Shown: one piece after another, positions 45,763 through 55,507 of the stretch
Layout: each line of letters opens with the position of its first letter
Numbering within the stretch: position 1 is the first letter of the stretch
Assembly: GCA_937864365.1 (NCBI GenBank)
Contig: CALMJT010000215.1
Span: forward strand, 62,001 to 126,000
Direction: 5' to 3'
Source of the DNA: an uncultured Alteromonadales bacterium
GTDB lineage: Bacteria; Pseudomonadota; Gammaproteobacteria; Pseudomonadales; Cellvibrionaceae
Length of the DNA stretch: 64,000 bases
Made by a program: the position numbers and the translations under genes
The notes under the pieces: generated by a model
The model's input: the letters and a program-made list of their open reading frames with translations, nothing else
Told to the model about the DNA's origin: nothing
Databases searched by the model: none

Positions 45763-48576
45763 ATGTCTGACAAACCTTCAGAGCCAACCACTGGCCTTGC
45801 CAAAACTTACCAGCCGGCAGAAATTGAAACCGCGCTGTATGAAAACTGGGAAAAATCCGGTTACTTCGCACCACAAGGCGACGGTGAAGCCTATAGCATC
45901 ATGATTCCGCCGCCAAACGTCACCGGCTACTTACACATGGGTCACGGATTTCAAGAATCCATTATGGATGCCTTGATTCGTCATCAACGTATGCTCGGTA
46001 AAAAAGTGCTTTGGCAAGTCGGTACCGACCATGCTGGCATCGCCACACAAATGGTGGTTGAACGCCTATTGGCCGCTGAAGGTAAAAGTCGCCACGATCT
46101 AGGCCGTGAAAAATTTGTCGAAAAAGTCTGGGAATGGAAAGAACATTCCGGCGGCCAAATCACACGTCAATTACGTCGCCTAGGCGCTTCGCCGGATTGG
46201 AGCCGTGAACGCTTCACCATGGACGACGGTTTTTACAAAGCCGTTCAAGAAGTGTTTATCAAACTCTACGAAGACGGTTTGATTTATCGCGGCAAACGTT
46301 TGGTGAATTGGGACCCCAAACTCAAAACCGCAGTTTCTGATCTTGAAGTATTAAGCGAAGAAGAAAACGGTTACCTGTGGCATTTACGCTACCCAGTTAC
46401 CGACGAGAACGGCATCGTTTTACAACACCTAACCGTCGCGACGACTCGTCCAGAAACCATGCTCGGCGACACTGCGGTTGCGGTTAATCCTAACGATGAG
46501 CGCTATCAAAATCTTATTGGCAAAACCATTACCTTGCCATTGGTTGGTCGTGAAATTCCGATTATCGCCGACGATTATGTGGATCAAGACTTCGGAACTG
46601 GCTGCGTAAAAATCACGCCTGCCCACGATTTTAACGACTACGAAATGGGTTTACGCCACAACCTACCCATGATCAACATTCTCGACGACGACGCGAATAT
46701 TAACGATCAAGCGCCGGAAAAATATCGTGGTTTGGATCGTTTTGAAGCGCGTAAGCAAGTCGTTGCCGACTTTGAAGCCGCAGGCCTCCTTGAAAAGATT
46801 GAAGATCACAAATTAAAAGTACCGCGCGGTGATCGTTCGGGTGTTGTGATCGAGCCTTACTTAACCAATCAGTGGTACGTTAAAACTCAACCTTTGGCCG
46901 ACGAAGCCATTAAAGCCGTTGAGCAAGGTGATATTGAGTTTGTGCCTAAGCAGTACGAAAACATGTACTTCTCTTGGATGCGCGACATTCAAGACTGGTG
47001 TATTTCTCGCCAATTGTGGTGGGGCCATAGAATTCCCGCTTGGTACGACTCAGAAGGCAATATTTACGTGGGTCGCAGCGAAGACGAAATTCGTGCACGT
47101 GAAAACCTCGATGCCAGTGTTGTCTTAACCCAAGACGAAGACGTGCTCGACACTTGGTTCTCGTCTGGCTTGTGGACCTTTGGCACTCTCGGCTGGCCAG
47201 AAGAAACCGAATTTTTGAAAACCTTTCACCCGTCTTCGGTATTGGTGACCGGTTTCGACATTATCTTCTTCTGGGTTGCGCGCATGATTATGCTGACCCT
47301 GCACTTCCGTAAAGAAGTGCCCTTTAAAACCGTGTACGTACACGGCTTGGTGCGCGACAGCCAAGGCCAAAAGATGTCGAAATCCAAAGGTAACGTGCTC
47401 GACCCTATCGATCTTATCGACGGCGTAGGTCTTGACGCACTGTTGGAAAAACGCACCGCTGGCATGATGCAGCCGCAGCTAAAAGACAAAATTACCAAGC
47501 AGACCAATAAAGAATTCCCAGAAGGTATTGCCAGCTACGGTACCGATGCGCTGCGCTTCACCTATTATTCGCTGGCATCAACCGGCCGCGACATTAATTT
47601 CGATGTGGGTCGTATCGAAGGCTTTAGAAACTTCTGTAACAAAATTTGGAACGCTTCAAACTTTGTTTTAATGAACTGTGCAGATCAAGACTGCGGTCAA
47701 GACGGCTCCAGCGATTACGAATTATCACTGGCCGATCGCTGGATTATCTCGCTGCTGCAAAAAACCGAAGCGGCCGTTAGCGAAGGCATTAAAACCTACC
47801 GTTTCGACCTTGCGACCCAAGCGTTGTACAGCTTTATCTGGCAAGAGTACTGCAGTTGGTATCTAGAGCTTTGTAAACCAGCACTTAACAGTGATGACTA
47901 CAGCGACGCGCAAAAGCGCGGCACACGTCGCACATTGGTTCGTGTGCTTGAAACCGTACTGCGCTTGGCACACCCGTTTATGCCGTTTATTACCGAAGAA
48001 ATTTGGCAAAAAGTAAAAGGTTTAGCCGGCGTAAGCGGCGATACCATCATGTACGCGCCCTATCCAATTGCGAACGAATCCAAAGTTGACCAAGACGCGA
48101 TTGAAAATATCGAATGGTTAAAAACCGTGATCACCACCATTCGTAATATTCGCGGCGAAATGAATATTTCTCCGGCGAAAAATTTACCGGTGTATTTCCA
48201 CAGCGCCAAAGCCGAAGATAAAACCCGCTTAGAAAGAAACAAAACCTTCTTAACTAAGCTGGCGAATCTCGAATCGGTAACCTGGCTCGATGACTCAGAA
48301 CAAGCGCCGCTCTCTGCCACGGGCTTAGCTGCCGACATGGATATCTTTGTGCCTATGGCTGGACTGATCGATTTAGACGCCGAGCTTGCGCGCTTGGGTA
48401 AAGAAATCGAGAAGCTCGAAAAAGAAGTCAGCCGTATCAGCGGCAAGCTAAGCAATGAGAAGTTTGTTGCCAATGCACCTGAAGACGTTGTTGCCAAAGA
48501 AAAAGCCAAGCTCGCCGACTACGAAGCGTCGGTGAAAAAGCTGGTTGAACAACGCGAAAAGATAAAAAGCATCTAA
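45763..48576 (+). CDS. valS: Valyl-tRNA synthetase
   Basis: The 937-residue class I synthetase has the HIGH motif in [14 protein letters not shown], the KMSKS motif in [20 protein letters not shown], and the editing domain with [30 protein letters not shown], the anticodon-binding region near [17 protein letters not shown], and a C-terminal coiled-coil tRNA-binding arm ([20 protein letters not shown]) complete it. Length matches the family. It charges tRNA-Val and removes mischarged Thr. Confidence 0.98.
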   Translation: MSDKPSEPTTGLAKTYQPAEIETALYENWEKSGYFAPQGDGEAYSIMIPPPNVTGYLHMGHGFQESIMDALIRHQRMLGKKVLWQVGTDHAGIATQMVVERLLAAEGKSRHDLGREKFVEKVWEWKEHSGGQITRQLRRLGASPDWSRERFTMDDGFYKAVQEVFIKLYEDGLIYRGKRLVNWDPKLKTAVSDLEVLSEEENGYLWHLRYPVTDENGIVLQHLTVATTRPETMLGDTAVAVNPNDERYQNLIGKTITLPLVGREIPIIADDYVDQDFGTGCVKITPAHDFNDYEMGLRHNLPMINILDDDANINDQAPEKYRGLDRFEARKQVVADFEAAGLLEKIEDHKLKVPRGDRSGVVIEPYLTNQWYVKTQPLADEAIKAVEQGDIEFVPKQYENMYFSWMRDIQDWCISRQLWWGHRIPAWYDSEGNIYVGRSEDEIRARENLDASVVLTQDEDVLDTWFSSGLWTFGTLGWPEETEFLKTFHPSSVLVTGFDIIFFWVARMIMLTLHFRKEVPFKTVYVHGLVRDSQGQKMSKSKGNVLDPIDLIDGVGLDALLEKRTAGMMQPQLKDKITKQTNKEFPEGIASYGTDALRFTYYSLASTGRDINFDVGRIEGFRNFCNKIWNASNFVLMNCADQDCGQDGSSDYELSLADRWIISLLQKTEAAVSEGIKTYRFDLATQALYSFIWQEYCSWYLELCKPALNSDDYSDAQKRGTRRTLVRVLETVLRLAHPFMPFITEEIWQKVKGLAGVSGDTIMYAPYPIANESKVDQDAIENIEWLKTVITTIRNIRGEMNISPAKNLPVYFHSAKAEDKTRLERNKTFLTKLANLESVTWLDDSEQAPLSATGLAADMDIFVPMAGLIDLDAELARLGKEIEKLEKEVSRISGKLSNEKFVANAPEDVVAKEKAKLADYEASVKKLVEQREKIKSI

Positions 48577-48582
48577 ACTCTT

Positions 48583-48607
48583 AAAACCCCGCTCTGCGGG
48601 GTTTTTT
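48583..48607 (+). terminator. Intrinsic terminator after valS
   Basis: A 10-bp stem AAAACCCCGC / GCGGGGTTTT with a three-base loop is followed by TTTTTT. It lies just after the valS stop. Confidence 0.95.
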
Positions 48608-48716
48608 ATGAACGATCAATTCTGAAAATTAATTTATATAATCAAGCGATATACATTTTTAGTCACGATTGCGGTACTATTGCCGCGACAAATTGTTTTG
48701 AGCAATGTGATGCGTT

Positions 48717-48935
48717 ATGAGTAAAGATACTAAAAAGCACAAAATTAAAAAGAAAAACAGCCAGCTGATTATTCGCATCAACGATGAAGAGCGCGAGCAG
48801 TTCATTAACCTTTGTGAACATTTAGATACCAGCGCCGCACGAGAAATACGTCATTTCATTCGCGACTTTTTGGCTAAGCACAACAGTGAAAATGAAGTCT
48901 CTAAAGAAGAAGAAAACACCCCTGAAACTGAGTAA
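48717..48935 (+). CDS. Small ribbon-helix-helix-like protein
   Basis: The 72-residue product has a Lys-rich start (SKDTKKHKIKKK), then QLIIRINDEEREQFINLCEHLDTSAAREIRHFIRDFLAKH, which fits a strand plus two helices of the ribbon-helix-helix type, and an acidic tail. The paired basic and acidic ends suggest binding to DNA or a partner protein. Upstream is GGTACTATTGCCGC, also found before the RDD gene. It has its own terminator at 48999-49022. Function unknown; no toxin partner is adjacent. Confidence 0.6.
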   Translation: MSKDTKKHKIKKKNSQLIIRINDEEREQFINLCEHLDTSAAREIRHFIRDFLAKHNSENEVSKEEENTPETE

Positions 48936-48998
48936 TTAATTAGCTCGAAGGGTTTTAAGACAGAATGTTTTAAATCAAAAAGCTTTAAGACAAAACGC

Positions 48999-49022
48999 AA
49001 AAAGAGCCAACCGGCTCTTTTT
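48999..49022. terminator. Bidirectional terminator between the RHH-like and TonB-domain genes
   Basis: The stem AAAAAGAGCC / GGCTCTTTTT with loop AACC serves convergent genes. T-runs occur on both strands. Confidence 0.92.
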
Positions 49023-49053
49023 GTTTAGGTAGGTTCGGCGTTGCCGCCTGTAA

Positions 49054-49446
49054 TTATCGGGAAGCGATTTGATCTTTTTCCAATTCAAAAGAATACTTAC
49101 GAATCAAACCTTTCACCTCAATACTTTCGCCAGAATCATTCAGGGCCGCAAACCGCGACTCTTTCAAAGCTTTTACGGCTGCTTGTGTAAACACTCGTTT
49201 TGGTGTGGCTTTTACCACGCGAACATTCACCGCTTGACCATGGTGATTTAAGTCGTAACTTAGGGTCACCTCACCTTCAACACCCGAGCGAACCGCTAAG
49301 GCTGGATAACTGGGTTGTACCAACGATACTACTTCAACGTCGTCGTGATTAAATACTAAATCGCTTTCGGCCATTGTTTTAGCGCTAAAACCAAAAACAA
49401 ACAATAGAACGAGAGCAGCGTTAAACCCGTTTGTAATTCTTTTCAT
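49054..49446 (-). CDS. Periplasmic TonB-C-terminal-domain protein
   Basis: From the ATG at 49446 (GAGGAG upstream) the protein has 130 residues. A signal peptide (ALVLLFVFGFSAKTMA) leads into VSLVQPSYPALAVRSGVEGEVTLSYDLNHHGQAVNVRVVKATPKRVFTQAAVKAL, which is the TonB C-terminal beta-alpha-beta fold. It lacks the Pro-rich linker of true TonB, and the N-terminal segment looks cleavable. It may therefore not span the membrane as an energy transducer does. Its partner is unknown. Confidence 0.82.
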   Translation of the reverse strand: MKRITNGFNAALVLLFVFGFSAKTMAESDLVFNHDDVEVVSLVQPSYPALAVRSGVEGEVTLSYDLNHHGQAVNVRVVKATPKRVFTQAAVKALKESRFAALNDSGESIEVKGLIRKYSFELEKDQIASR

Positions 49447-49732
49447 TGAGTTACTCCTCGCTGTTTTAGTCACACAGTGACTCTACCTTTTTCACGTATA
49501 TTTTTAGTATATACACAATATAATCATCGTCAATCTTCTTGAATTAAAATATATCGCTATATGAAATCATAACGAAGTAACAATTAGATACCTCAGCATC
49601 TAAAACCATTAAGAAGAGTGAAACAGCGAAGACAACAAAAGAAGTCGGGCGTGAGTAAAACGCCCACCAATAGAAACGGCTTTAAGCCATGATGCGAGGC
49701 GAGAAAATCAAATTACGGTTTTGAGCGTAAAG

Positions 49733-50902
49733 CTACACGACCTTGATATGCCAGGGTTCAAAGCGCACACCTAAGGTGTTTTCTTGCATGTAGCGAATTT
49801 GAATGTAACCCAGATCTGCCATGCGTTTAAATACATCGGAATCGGCAAAGGCATCGGTAAAATTCGCCGCACCCATACCCATCTTACCCACATCGTAATC
49901 GCCAATACCGTGAAATGAATGACCCGGAGGCGCCAACGAACGAGAGGCTCGCGACAGGTTGTAATTGACACTTCGCGCCTTGGCTAAAAACAAATGCAGC
50001 TGTTTTACGTTGGCGCGAATTCCCGAGGTTAAAACAATGTCTTCACCCACATCACGAACCAACTGGTCGTAATGATGCAACGATTGCTCTTTAAACAAAT
50101 AATGGCCACTGCCTGGAACCTTGATCACCGAGTCTTTAGAAATAACATCGGTTAACTGGCTACTGACTTTTTCACCAAAGAAACCGTAGTTTCGAGCATC
50201 GGTGGTAAAAATCTGTTCGATAAAAGCCAACTCTTGGGCGGTAAATTCACCCACATCCGAAAAGCTTTTGGCAAATTTCAGCGCTTCGTCAAAACCAAGG
50301 ATATTAAAATTTCCGAAACCAGTGACGTTTTGCAATCGTGCGAGGCGATTTAAGGTCGAATCCAAAAGTACTTGGTCAGATTGACTAAGAAATACGTCAT
50401 CGGCGTAATTTATCGAGAAGTTTTTAACTTTTTCGACAATAGACTTAGCGACTTCTGTGGCTTTTGGAGTTTCATCGAGAGCCCGACTGTGATCGGACTG
50501 ATGATTGATTCCATCTTCTATCAGTTCTTCTACCCTGCTGCTCAATAGAGATTGGCTAGCCCGGTGCGAATCGAGATTGGACAATAGCTGTGCCGCTGGT
50601 TGGGTGCCATGCTGCTTGGTTAAATTAGGCTCTCCCGCAAACGGCACCTGTACAGCTTTTGAAGGATCAGATGCGCTAACACGATTAAGCGACCTAAACG
50701 GAACCGGAGTCTCTGGATCATCGAAAACCCAGTTTAAGTGCTCACTGTAACTCGCTTCTGACAGACCTTTGTTAACAACATCAAAACCTTGCACCGCTAG
50801 ATCAGAGGCTTGAGTTTTATCGGTGCTCAAACGCTCAACCCAGCGAAATTGACTCGCCGCTGCAACTGCCGCTGCTGCAAACAAAAAATTCCGTCGATTC
50901 AC
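49733..50902 (-). CDS. Tat-exported VanY-like D,D-carboxypeptidase (M15B)
   Basis: About 389 residues from the GTG at 50902, with GGAGG six bases before. The N-terminus reads NRRNFLFAAAAVAAASQF, a twin-arginine signal. A long, poorly conserved central region (about residues 40-250) contains no recognised domain. The C-terminal third is M15B peptidase-like: LTSGIRANVKQLHLFL, APPGHSFHGIGDYDVG with the zinc His and Asp, and GVRFEPWHIKV with the catalytic Glu and last His. It would cut terminal D-Ala from peptidoglycan precursors or muropeptides in the periplasm. Tat export of such an enzyme is unusual. Confidence 0.78.
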   Translation of the reverse strand: MNRRNFLFAAAAVAAASQFRWVERLSTDKTQASDLAVQGFDVVNKGLSEASYSEHLNWVFDDPETPVPFRSLNRVSASDPSKAVQVPFAGEPNLTKQHGTQPAAQLLSNLDSHRASQSLLSSRVEELIEDGINHQSDHSRALDETPKATEVAKSIVEKVKNFSINYADDVFLSQSDQVLLDSTLNRLARLQNVTGFGNFNILGFDEALKFAKSFSDVGEFTAQELAFIEQIFTTDARNYGFFGEKVSSQLTDVISKDSVIKVPGSGHYLFKEQSLHHYDQLVRDVGEDIVLTSGIRANVKQLHLFLAKARSVNYNLSRASRSLAPPGHSFHGIGDYDVGKMGMGAANFTDAFADSDVFKRMADLGYIQIRYMQENTLGVRFEPWHIKVV

Positions 50903-51202
50903 CAAGTACCTCCGAGCATTTCACGATCACCGCGTAAATAGATAGTGTTGTAAAACTCTGCCGTCATTGACCCTACAAAGACGACCCATTAGATAGAGTA
51001 GCGCGTTTTAATGATTTTTTTGAACAGCAACAATAACGCCTATTCATAAGAACTTGCTAATAACAAGCGCACAAGCTCGACAAACAATTTCGAAGATCTT
51101 TTCGTCAGGTTTTATCCTGCCGTGGTGCCGACGGTGTGGCATCTGCTAAGATTAGCAGTTTCCAATCACAAACCCGGTGTTTTTTAAAAGGTTTTACCGA
51201 CC
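50903..51202. other. Divergent promoter region before purC
   Basis: About 300 bases separate the M15B gene and purC. I saw no gene or repeat copy here. Confidence 0.4.
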
Positions 51203-52306
51203 ATGAGCCATGCCCAGCAAATTCTTGCTCAAAATAACGACCTCCCGATAAAAACCGAACAATCCGTTCACAGCGGCAAGGTTCGATCGGTTTACTGGCT
51301 CTCGAAACAAGACAGTCAGCGACTCATCAAGCAACACGGATATGCCGTAGCACCAGAAGCGGAGCTCGCTGTTATGGTTATCAGTGATCGACTCTCGGCG
51401 TTCGACTGTATTTGGCACGGAGAAAATGGGCTAAATGGTGTACCGGGCAAGGGCGCGGCGCTCAACAGCATCGCCAATCATTGGTTTCGATTGTTCAAGC
51501 ACAATCAATTAGCGGCAAGTCACATACTTGATGTTCCTCATCCGCTGGTCTGGATTGTACAAAAAGCGCAACCGGTAAAAATTGAAGCCATCGCGCGACG
51601 CTACATTACCGGTTCTATGTGGCGGGCCTACGAAAACGGCGAACGTGAGTTTTGCGGACAAAACCTACCGGAAGGGCTTAACAAGAATCAGCGCCTTGAT
51701 GAGCTGCTAATTACGCCATCAACCAAAGGAATTTTAAAAGGACTCGACGGTGTGCCGGAGGCCGACGATGTCAATATTTCTAGAGCCGACATAGAAAGAC
51801 ACTACCGTGCCTTTGGATTTAATAGCCTATCGGATATCGATTTGTACGAAAAATTGCTCAAACAAGGCTTTGAAGTTATCGCCAAGGCAACCCAGGCCAT
51901 AGGACAAATTTTTGTGGATACCAAGTTTGAGTTTGGTTACATCACCAATCGCGCCGGTGTTAAAGAGTTGATTTACATGGACGAGGTAGGTACACCGGAT
52001 TCTTCTCGTCTGTGGGATGCAGAACAATTCAAAAAAGGCACGGTGGTAGAAAATTCAAAAGAATACTTCCGCCAAGCCCTGCTTAATCATTTTCCAGACC
52101 CAGACATTTTGCTCAATAAAAACCGCATGTTTGAGCGAGAAGCCTTGGCAAAAAATAACGCCCTACCCGAAGAAATGATGATGCAAGTTTCTCAGACTTA
52201 CACAAGCATCGCTGAACAAATTACTGGCTCTGCGGTTTATAAACCCGAAAATCCGAAGGCAGAAATTATTGCGACGCTTAACGACCGCTATCAATTAATT
52301 CGCTAA
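51203..52306 (+). CDS. purC: Phosphoribosylaminoimidazole-succinocarboxamide synthase
   Basis: The 367-residue SAICAR synthetase joins CAIR with aspartate in purine synthesis. It has the [10 protein letters not shown] start, [18 protein letters not shown], the [15 protein letters not shown] motif and [10 protein letters not shown] with [13 protein letters not shown]. This is the longer bacterial type (about 360 residues) rather than the 237-residue E. coli type. After the stop a hairpin (52346-52380) may end the transcript. Confidence 0.95.
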   Translation: MSHAQQILAQNNDLPIKTEQSVHSGKVRSVYWLSKQDSQRLIKQHGYAVAPEAELAVMVISDRLSAFDCIWHGENGLNGVPGKGAALNSIANHWFRLFKHNQLAASHILDVPHPLVWIVQKAQPVKIEAIARRYITGSMWRAYENGEREFCGQNLPEGLNKNQRLDELLITPSTKGILKGLDGVPEADDVNISRADIERHYRAFGFNSLSDIDLYEKLLKQGFEVIAKATQAIGQIFVDTKFEFGYITNRAGVKELIYMDEVGTPDSSRLWDAEQFKKGTVVENSKEYFRQALLNHFPDPDILLNKNRMFEREALAKNNALPEEMMMQVSQTYTSIAEQITGSAVYKPENPKAEIIATLNDRYQLIR

Positions 52307-52636
52307 ATACGAATAAGCCAAACGCAGATAATTTCAAAAAATTAATGCCAAAGCAGGTTATAACGACCTGCTCTTTGGCAAGAGATTCTCCACACTCATT
52401 TCTATTTTTTATAACCAGGTTTTGCAGACTAAATTAATTACGAATTAATTAGTCTTAAACCTTATGGTTATGCATCTCTTTCATTTACTTTTAAACGCTT
52501 TACTCTAAGAATTTACTAACAAGACAGTCAAATAAGAAATATTTTTTACTTCTTCAAGCACAAAACGACAAGTTCATCTAACCTCAATAAATAACCCTGT
52601 TTATTGTGCCTATTATTGCAACGCATCTGAAAACTC
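52307..52636. other. Intergenic stretch after purC
   Basis: Holds a hairpin after purC (listed separately). The remaining 250 bases are AT-rich and presumably carry the exonuclease promoter. Confidence 0.45.
52346..52380 (+). terminator. Hairpin after purC
   Basis: Arms TGCCAAAG-CAGGT and ACCTG-CT-CTTTGGCA pair over 13 bp with a two-base bulge and seven-base loop. There is no T-run. Confidence 0.5.
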
Positions 52637-53164
52637 GTGAGACACTTTCGTAATCCGCCCATTATTATCGACATAGAAGCTTCCGGCTTTGGTCCAGAAA
52701 GCTATCCCATAGAAATTGGTGTGGTACTCTCGGATGGTCTTCGCCAGGCAAAATTAATTCATCCTCACGATTCTTGGACATTTTGGTCATTCGAGGCTGA
52801 AAAAATTCACGGTATAAAGCGCGAACAACTTCTAAACCGCGGATTACCGGTTCGCGAAGCAGCGTTAGCGCTTAATCATTTGCTGAGAAACGAACGTACC
52901 TTTAGCGACTGCTGGGTAGTTGATAAACCCTGGTTGGATAAATTATTTTTGTTTGCCAAGGTTAAACAGAGTTTTTCACTGAGCCCCATTGAGGCTATTT
53001 TGCCGGACGAGCAAATACATTACTGGGACAAGGCCAAAGAGATGGTTCAGAAAAAGCTGAATGTGAAACGCCATCGCGCCAGCACCGATGCCATGGTGAT
53101 ACAACAAACTTATTTAAAATCGAAAGAGCTGGCAAGAATAAACGGCGCAAACTCGGTCGCATAA
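52637..53164 (+). CDS. DEDDh-type 3'-5' exonuclease-like protein
   Basis: The 175-residue protein starts with GTG. It has the RNase H/exonuclease motifs IIIDIEASGFGP (Asp-x-Glu of Exo I), FWSFEAEKIHGIKREQL, SDCWVVDKPWLDKLF (Exo II Asp) and HRASTDAM (Exo III His/Asp). All four acidic residues plus the His are intact, so it should be an active nuclease. It resembles DnaQ-like or oligoribonuclease-like proteins but is not a clear match to DnaQ or Orn. Converges with folA. Confidence 0.85.
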   Translation: MRHFRNPPIIIDIEASGFGPESYPIEIGVVLSDGLRQAKLIHPHDSWTFWSFEAEKIHGIKREQLLNRGLPVREAALALNHLLRNERTFSDCWVVDKPWLDKLFLFAKVKQSFSLSPIEAILPDEQIHYWDKAKEMVQKKLNVKRHRASTDAMVIQQTYLKSKELARINGANSVA

Positions 53165-53199
53165 ATAGGTTTGTTGATAATTTTTTTGAATTTAAAGAG

Positions 53200-53242
53200 A
53201 GGAAACTCTGATTAATTCTGCCTCGACTTAATCAGAGTTTCT
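53200..53242. repeat. Dispersed repeat, copy 10 (minimal hairpin), overlapping the folA 3' end
   Basis: A 14-bp perfect stem GAAACTCTGATTAA (53202-53215) / TTAATCAGAGTTTC (53228-53241) with a 12-base loop. Only the two inverted ends of the repeat remain. The folA stop codon lies inside the left arm. Confidence 0.9.
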
Positions 53243-53739
53243 AGAGTATTTTTTCTTCTCTCAAATACCGAAAACCCATACGCGTTTTTCGCATCGGGTT
53301 TAGAAGCAACTAGCAATTCACTTTGCCAATCGCCAAAGTCGAACTCGGGAATAAAAGCGTCACCATTAATTTCGGTGTCAACAATGGTTTCGAATACTCT
53401 TGTTGCCATTGGGAATGCTTCTGTAAAAAAATGCACACCGCCGATAACAAACACCTCGTCTTTTTGTTTAAAAGCGAGTTTTAAAGCTTCATCCAAAGTA
53501 GAGACCAACTCAATTCCAGATACGGCTTGATAATTTTCATCCCGAGTAATCACTATGTTTAAACGCCCAGGCAATACCGATTTGTGATCTTCATAGGTTT
53601 TGCGACCCATAATCACAGGACAACCCATGGTGTGTTTTTTAAACCAAACAAATTCTTTCGGTAAATGCCAGGGCATTTTTCCATCTTTACCAATGCAAAA
53701 ATTTTTTGCACGGGCATAAATTAAATTAACTCGAGACAT
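53212..53739 (-). CDS. folA: Dihydrofolate reductase
   Basis: The 175-residue enzyme reduces dihydrofolate to tetrahydrofolate. The sequence has MSRVNLIYARAKNFCIGKDGKMPWHLPKEFVWFK with the catalytic acid-containing region, MGRKTYE, LPGRLNIVITR and VFVIGGVHFFTEAFP. The folded part should end at GFSVFERR, as DHFR proteins usually do (E. coli ends FEILERR). The last residues, KNTL then ETLIKSRQN, are extra, and the nine from ETL on are encoded by the minimal repeat hairpin. The gene follows the GST gene by about ten bases. Confidence 0.93.
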   Translation of the reverse strand: MSRVNLIYARAKNFCIGKDGKMPWHLPKEFVWFKKHTMGCPVIMGRKTYEDHKSVLPGRLNIVITRDENYQAVSGIELVSTLDEALKLAFKQKDEVFVIGGVHFFTEAFPMATRVFETIVDTEINGDAFIPEFDFGDWQSELLVASKPDAKNAYGFSVFERRKNTLETLIKSRQN

Positions 53740-53750
53740 AACAAATTACA

Positions 53751-54383
53751 TTAACTCAATAATTCTTTTAAACGTGCTGCGTGTGCTTTTAAATTTGGAT
53801 ATTGATCGGTGTAAATGGTACAAGCCGACAAATCACTGAATTCGCACATCACAAACAAATCAATATCTGCTTGCGACAGTTTATCGTTGACTAAGAATTC
53901 TTTACCATTTAATGCGCTATCCATGGTTTCGGAGAAGGTTTCTAATAACGCCTTGCCACGAGTTACTAATTCGGGAATTTGCGCAATCGACTTCAAACCT
54001 GGCAATGCTCGCCCTTCGAAAGCCGGATGACCATTTCGCAGCACTTCGGCAATTGGAATAAAACCTTGCATATAAATGGTATTAATCCAACTTAAGATTT
54101 TGGTTTTTTCGATAACATCGCTGCCAAATAAAGGCTTCTCTGGATACAAATCTTCAATCAGTTGCAACATTGCCAGTGTTTCAGTGAAATAAGATCCATC
54201 ATCCATCACCACCACAGGAATGGTACCGCTGGGATTTACCGCTAAAAACTCCGGGGAAAGTTGTTGCGCTTTCATTAAATCGATGTGCTCGACCGGAATA
54301 TCCAACCCTTTGTATTGAATCATGAACTGAACACGACGTGGGTTCGGTGCGATTGGACTTCCGTATATTTTTGTAATTTTCAT
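53751..54383 (-). CDS. Glutathione S-transferase family protein
   Basis: About 210 residues from the ATG at 54383. The N-terminal thioredoxin-like domain has KIYGSPIAPNPRRVQFMIQYKG, VNPSGTIPVVVMDDGSYFTETLAMLQLIE (the glutathione-binding Pro and Ser/Thr region). The C-terminal helical domain carries the KEFLVNDKLSQADIDLFVMCEF motif with the conserved Asp. The specific substrate is unknown. It is likely cotranscribed with folA. Confidence 0.9.
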   Translation of the reverse strand: MKITKIYGSPIAPNPRRVQFMIQYKGLDIPVEHIDLMKAQQLSPEFLAVNPSGTIPVVVMDDGSYFTETLAMLQLIEDLYPEKPLFGSDVIEKTKILSWINTIYMQGFIPIAEVLRNGHPAFEGRALPGLKSIAQIPELVTRGKALLETFSETMDSALNGKEFLVNDKLSQADIDLFVMCEFSDLSACTIYTDQYPNLKAHAARLKELLS

Positions 54384-54447
54384 AATCAACCCTTTATTGA
54401 ACCATGAGTGTGGATATTAGTGTTAAATACCAGCGGCACAGATATTA

Positions 54448-55017
54448 TCAGCCGCTGCGCTTCACATATTGAGTGAGTAGAACAATGCGTGTGCCATTAA
54501 CTCGACCTTCAATGTGCTCTGGATTGTTCGTCAACGAAATATTGCGCACAGCAGTACCTCGTTTAGCGACGAAACTAGTACCTTTAACGTCTAAGTCTTT
54601 GATGATCACAACCGTATCGCCCGCTTTTAACTCGGCGCCATTGCTATCCAGTGTTGGCGGCTGGTCGGCATCGACACTGCCTGTAGATTGCGCCCATTGA
54701 CGAGTATCGTCTTCCATAAACATCGATTCTAAGGCTTCTTGCGCCCAACCTTCCGCGGAGAGCTGATCCAACAGTCGCCACACCAACACCTGTACCGGCG
54801 CGTGCGGGCTCCACATGCTGGTTTGCAAGCAACGCCAGTGATTCATGTCTGCGCTTGGATCATCTTTGCCCAGTAACTCAGAGCAGGTCTCACAGACTGC
54901 AACACCGCACTCCTCTACATCTCTGTCACCAGAGTTAGGGATAGCGTATACGCCCAAAGATTGTTCAGCGCCACACAATTCACAGTGGCCGTCAGCTCGT
55001 GAGATTACAGAAGTCAT
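54448..55017 (-). CDS. yjdM: PhnA/YjdM-family zinc-ribbon protein
   Basis: The 189-residue protein has an N-terminal zinc ribbon (CELCGAEQSLG and CETCSEL), a middle helical part and the C-terminal PhnA domain: DSNGAELKAGDTVVIIKDLDVKGTSFVAKRGTAVRNI, then HIEGRVNGTRIVLLTQYVKR. Despite its old name, the family is not required for phosphonate use. It lies on the minus strand upstream of GST and folA, 64 bases before the GST stop region. Confidence 0.88.
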   Translation of the reverse strand: MTSVISRADGHCELCGAEQSLGVYAIPNSGDRDVEECGVAVCETCSELLGKDDPSADMNHWRCLQTSMWSPHAPVQVLVWRLLDQLSAEGWAQEALESMFMEDDTRQWAQSTGSVDADQPPTLDSNGAELKAGDTVVIIKDLDVKGTSFVAKRGTAVRNISLTNNPEHIEGRVNGTRIVLLTQYVKRSG

Positions 55018-55507
55018 AATATTCCTGAATAGTCGTTCTTGTTAATGAATTTGGGAGGCCAGATATAACAGCCATGATTTTGATGTGGATTATGCCGTGA
55101 TCATTGAACAATGTTAAATTTTAGCGCTATTAATGACTCTTTTAGTCTTAGTGTGCTTATTAGCCCGAGCGTGTATTAACCGGCAGGTTTTAGAGTATAG
55201 GAAACTCCGGTTAATACAGAGTTTCTTGAGGCACAGGAATGTATCGCCAATTCAAGAACGGTAAGTGCTTGAAATTGTGAAGAAATTGGAAATCGTATTG
55301 TCAAGTTCTGTCTTCTGATTAAGCCATCGATGAGTTAGTCAGAGGTTCCTAAATAGTGCGATGAAATCTGTGATTTATTAAGTAGTTCTGACGATGATAA
55401 ATCCGTTCAAAGTCGTTACTATTAACGCACTGTAAAGGTGTTGGCACTCAAACCCAGTGCAATCGCCAAACTAAGGCCCGACCCTCAACGACAAGAAGGT
55501 AAAAGTT
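55018..55507. other. Intergenic region holding repeat copy 11
   Basis: The 490-base divergent gap is about one third repeat. The rest presumably carries promoters for yjdM and the helical protein. No gene is visible. Confidence 0.5.
55199..55350 (-). repeat. Dispersed palindromic repeat, copy 11 (full length, reverse)
   Basis: It runs from AGGAAACTCCGGTTAATACA through GGCACAGGAATGTATCGCC and the core TTGAAATTGTGAAGAAATTG to the other end, GAGTTAGTCAGAGGTTCCT. Length is 152 bp. Confidence 0.88.
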
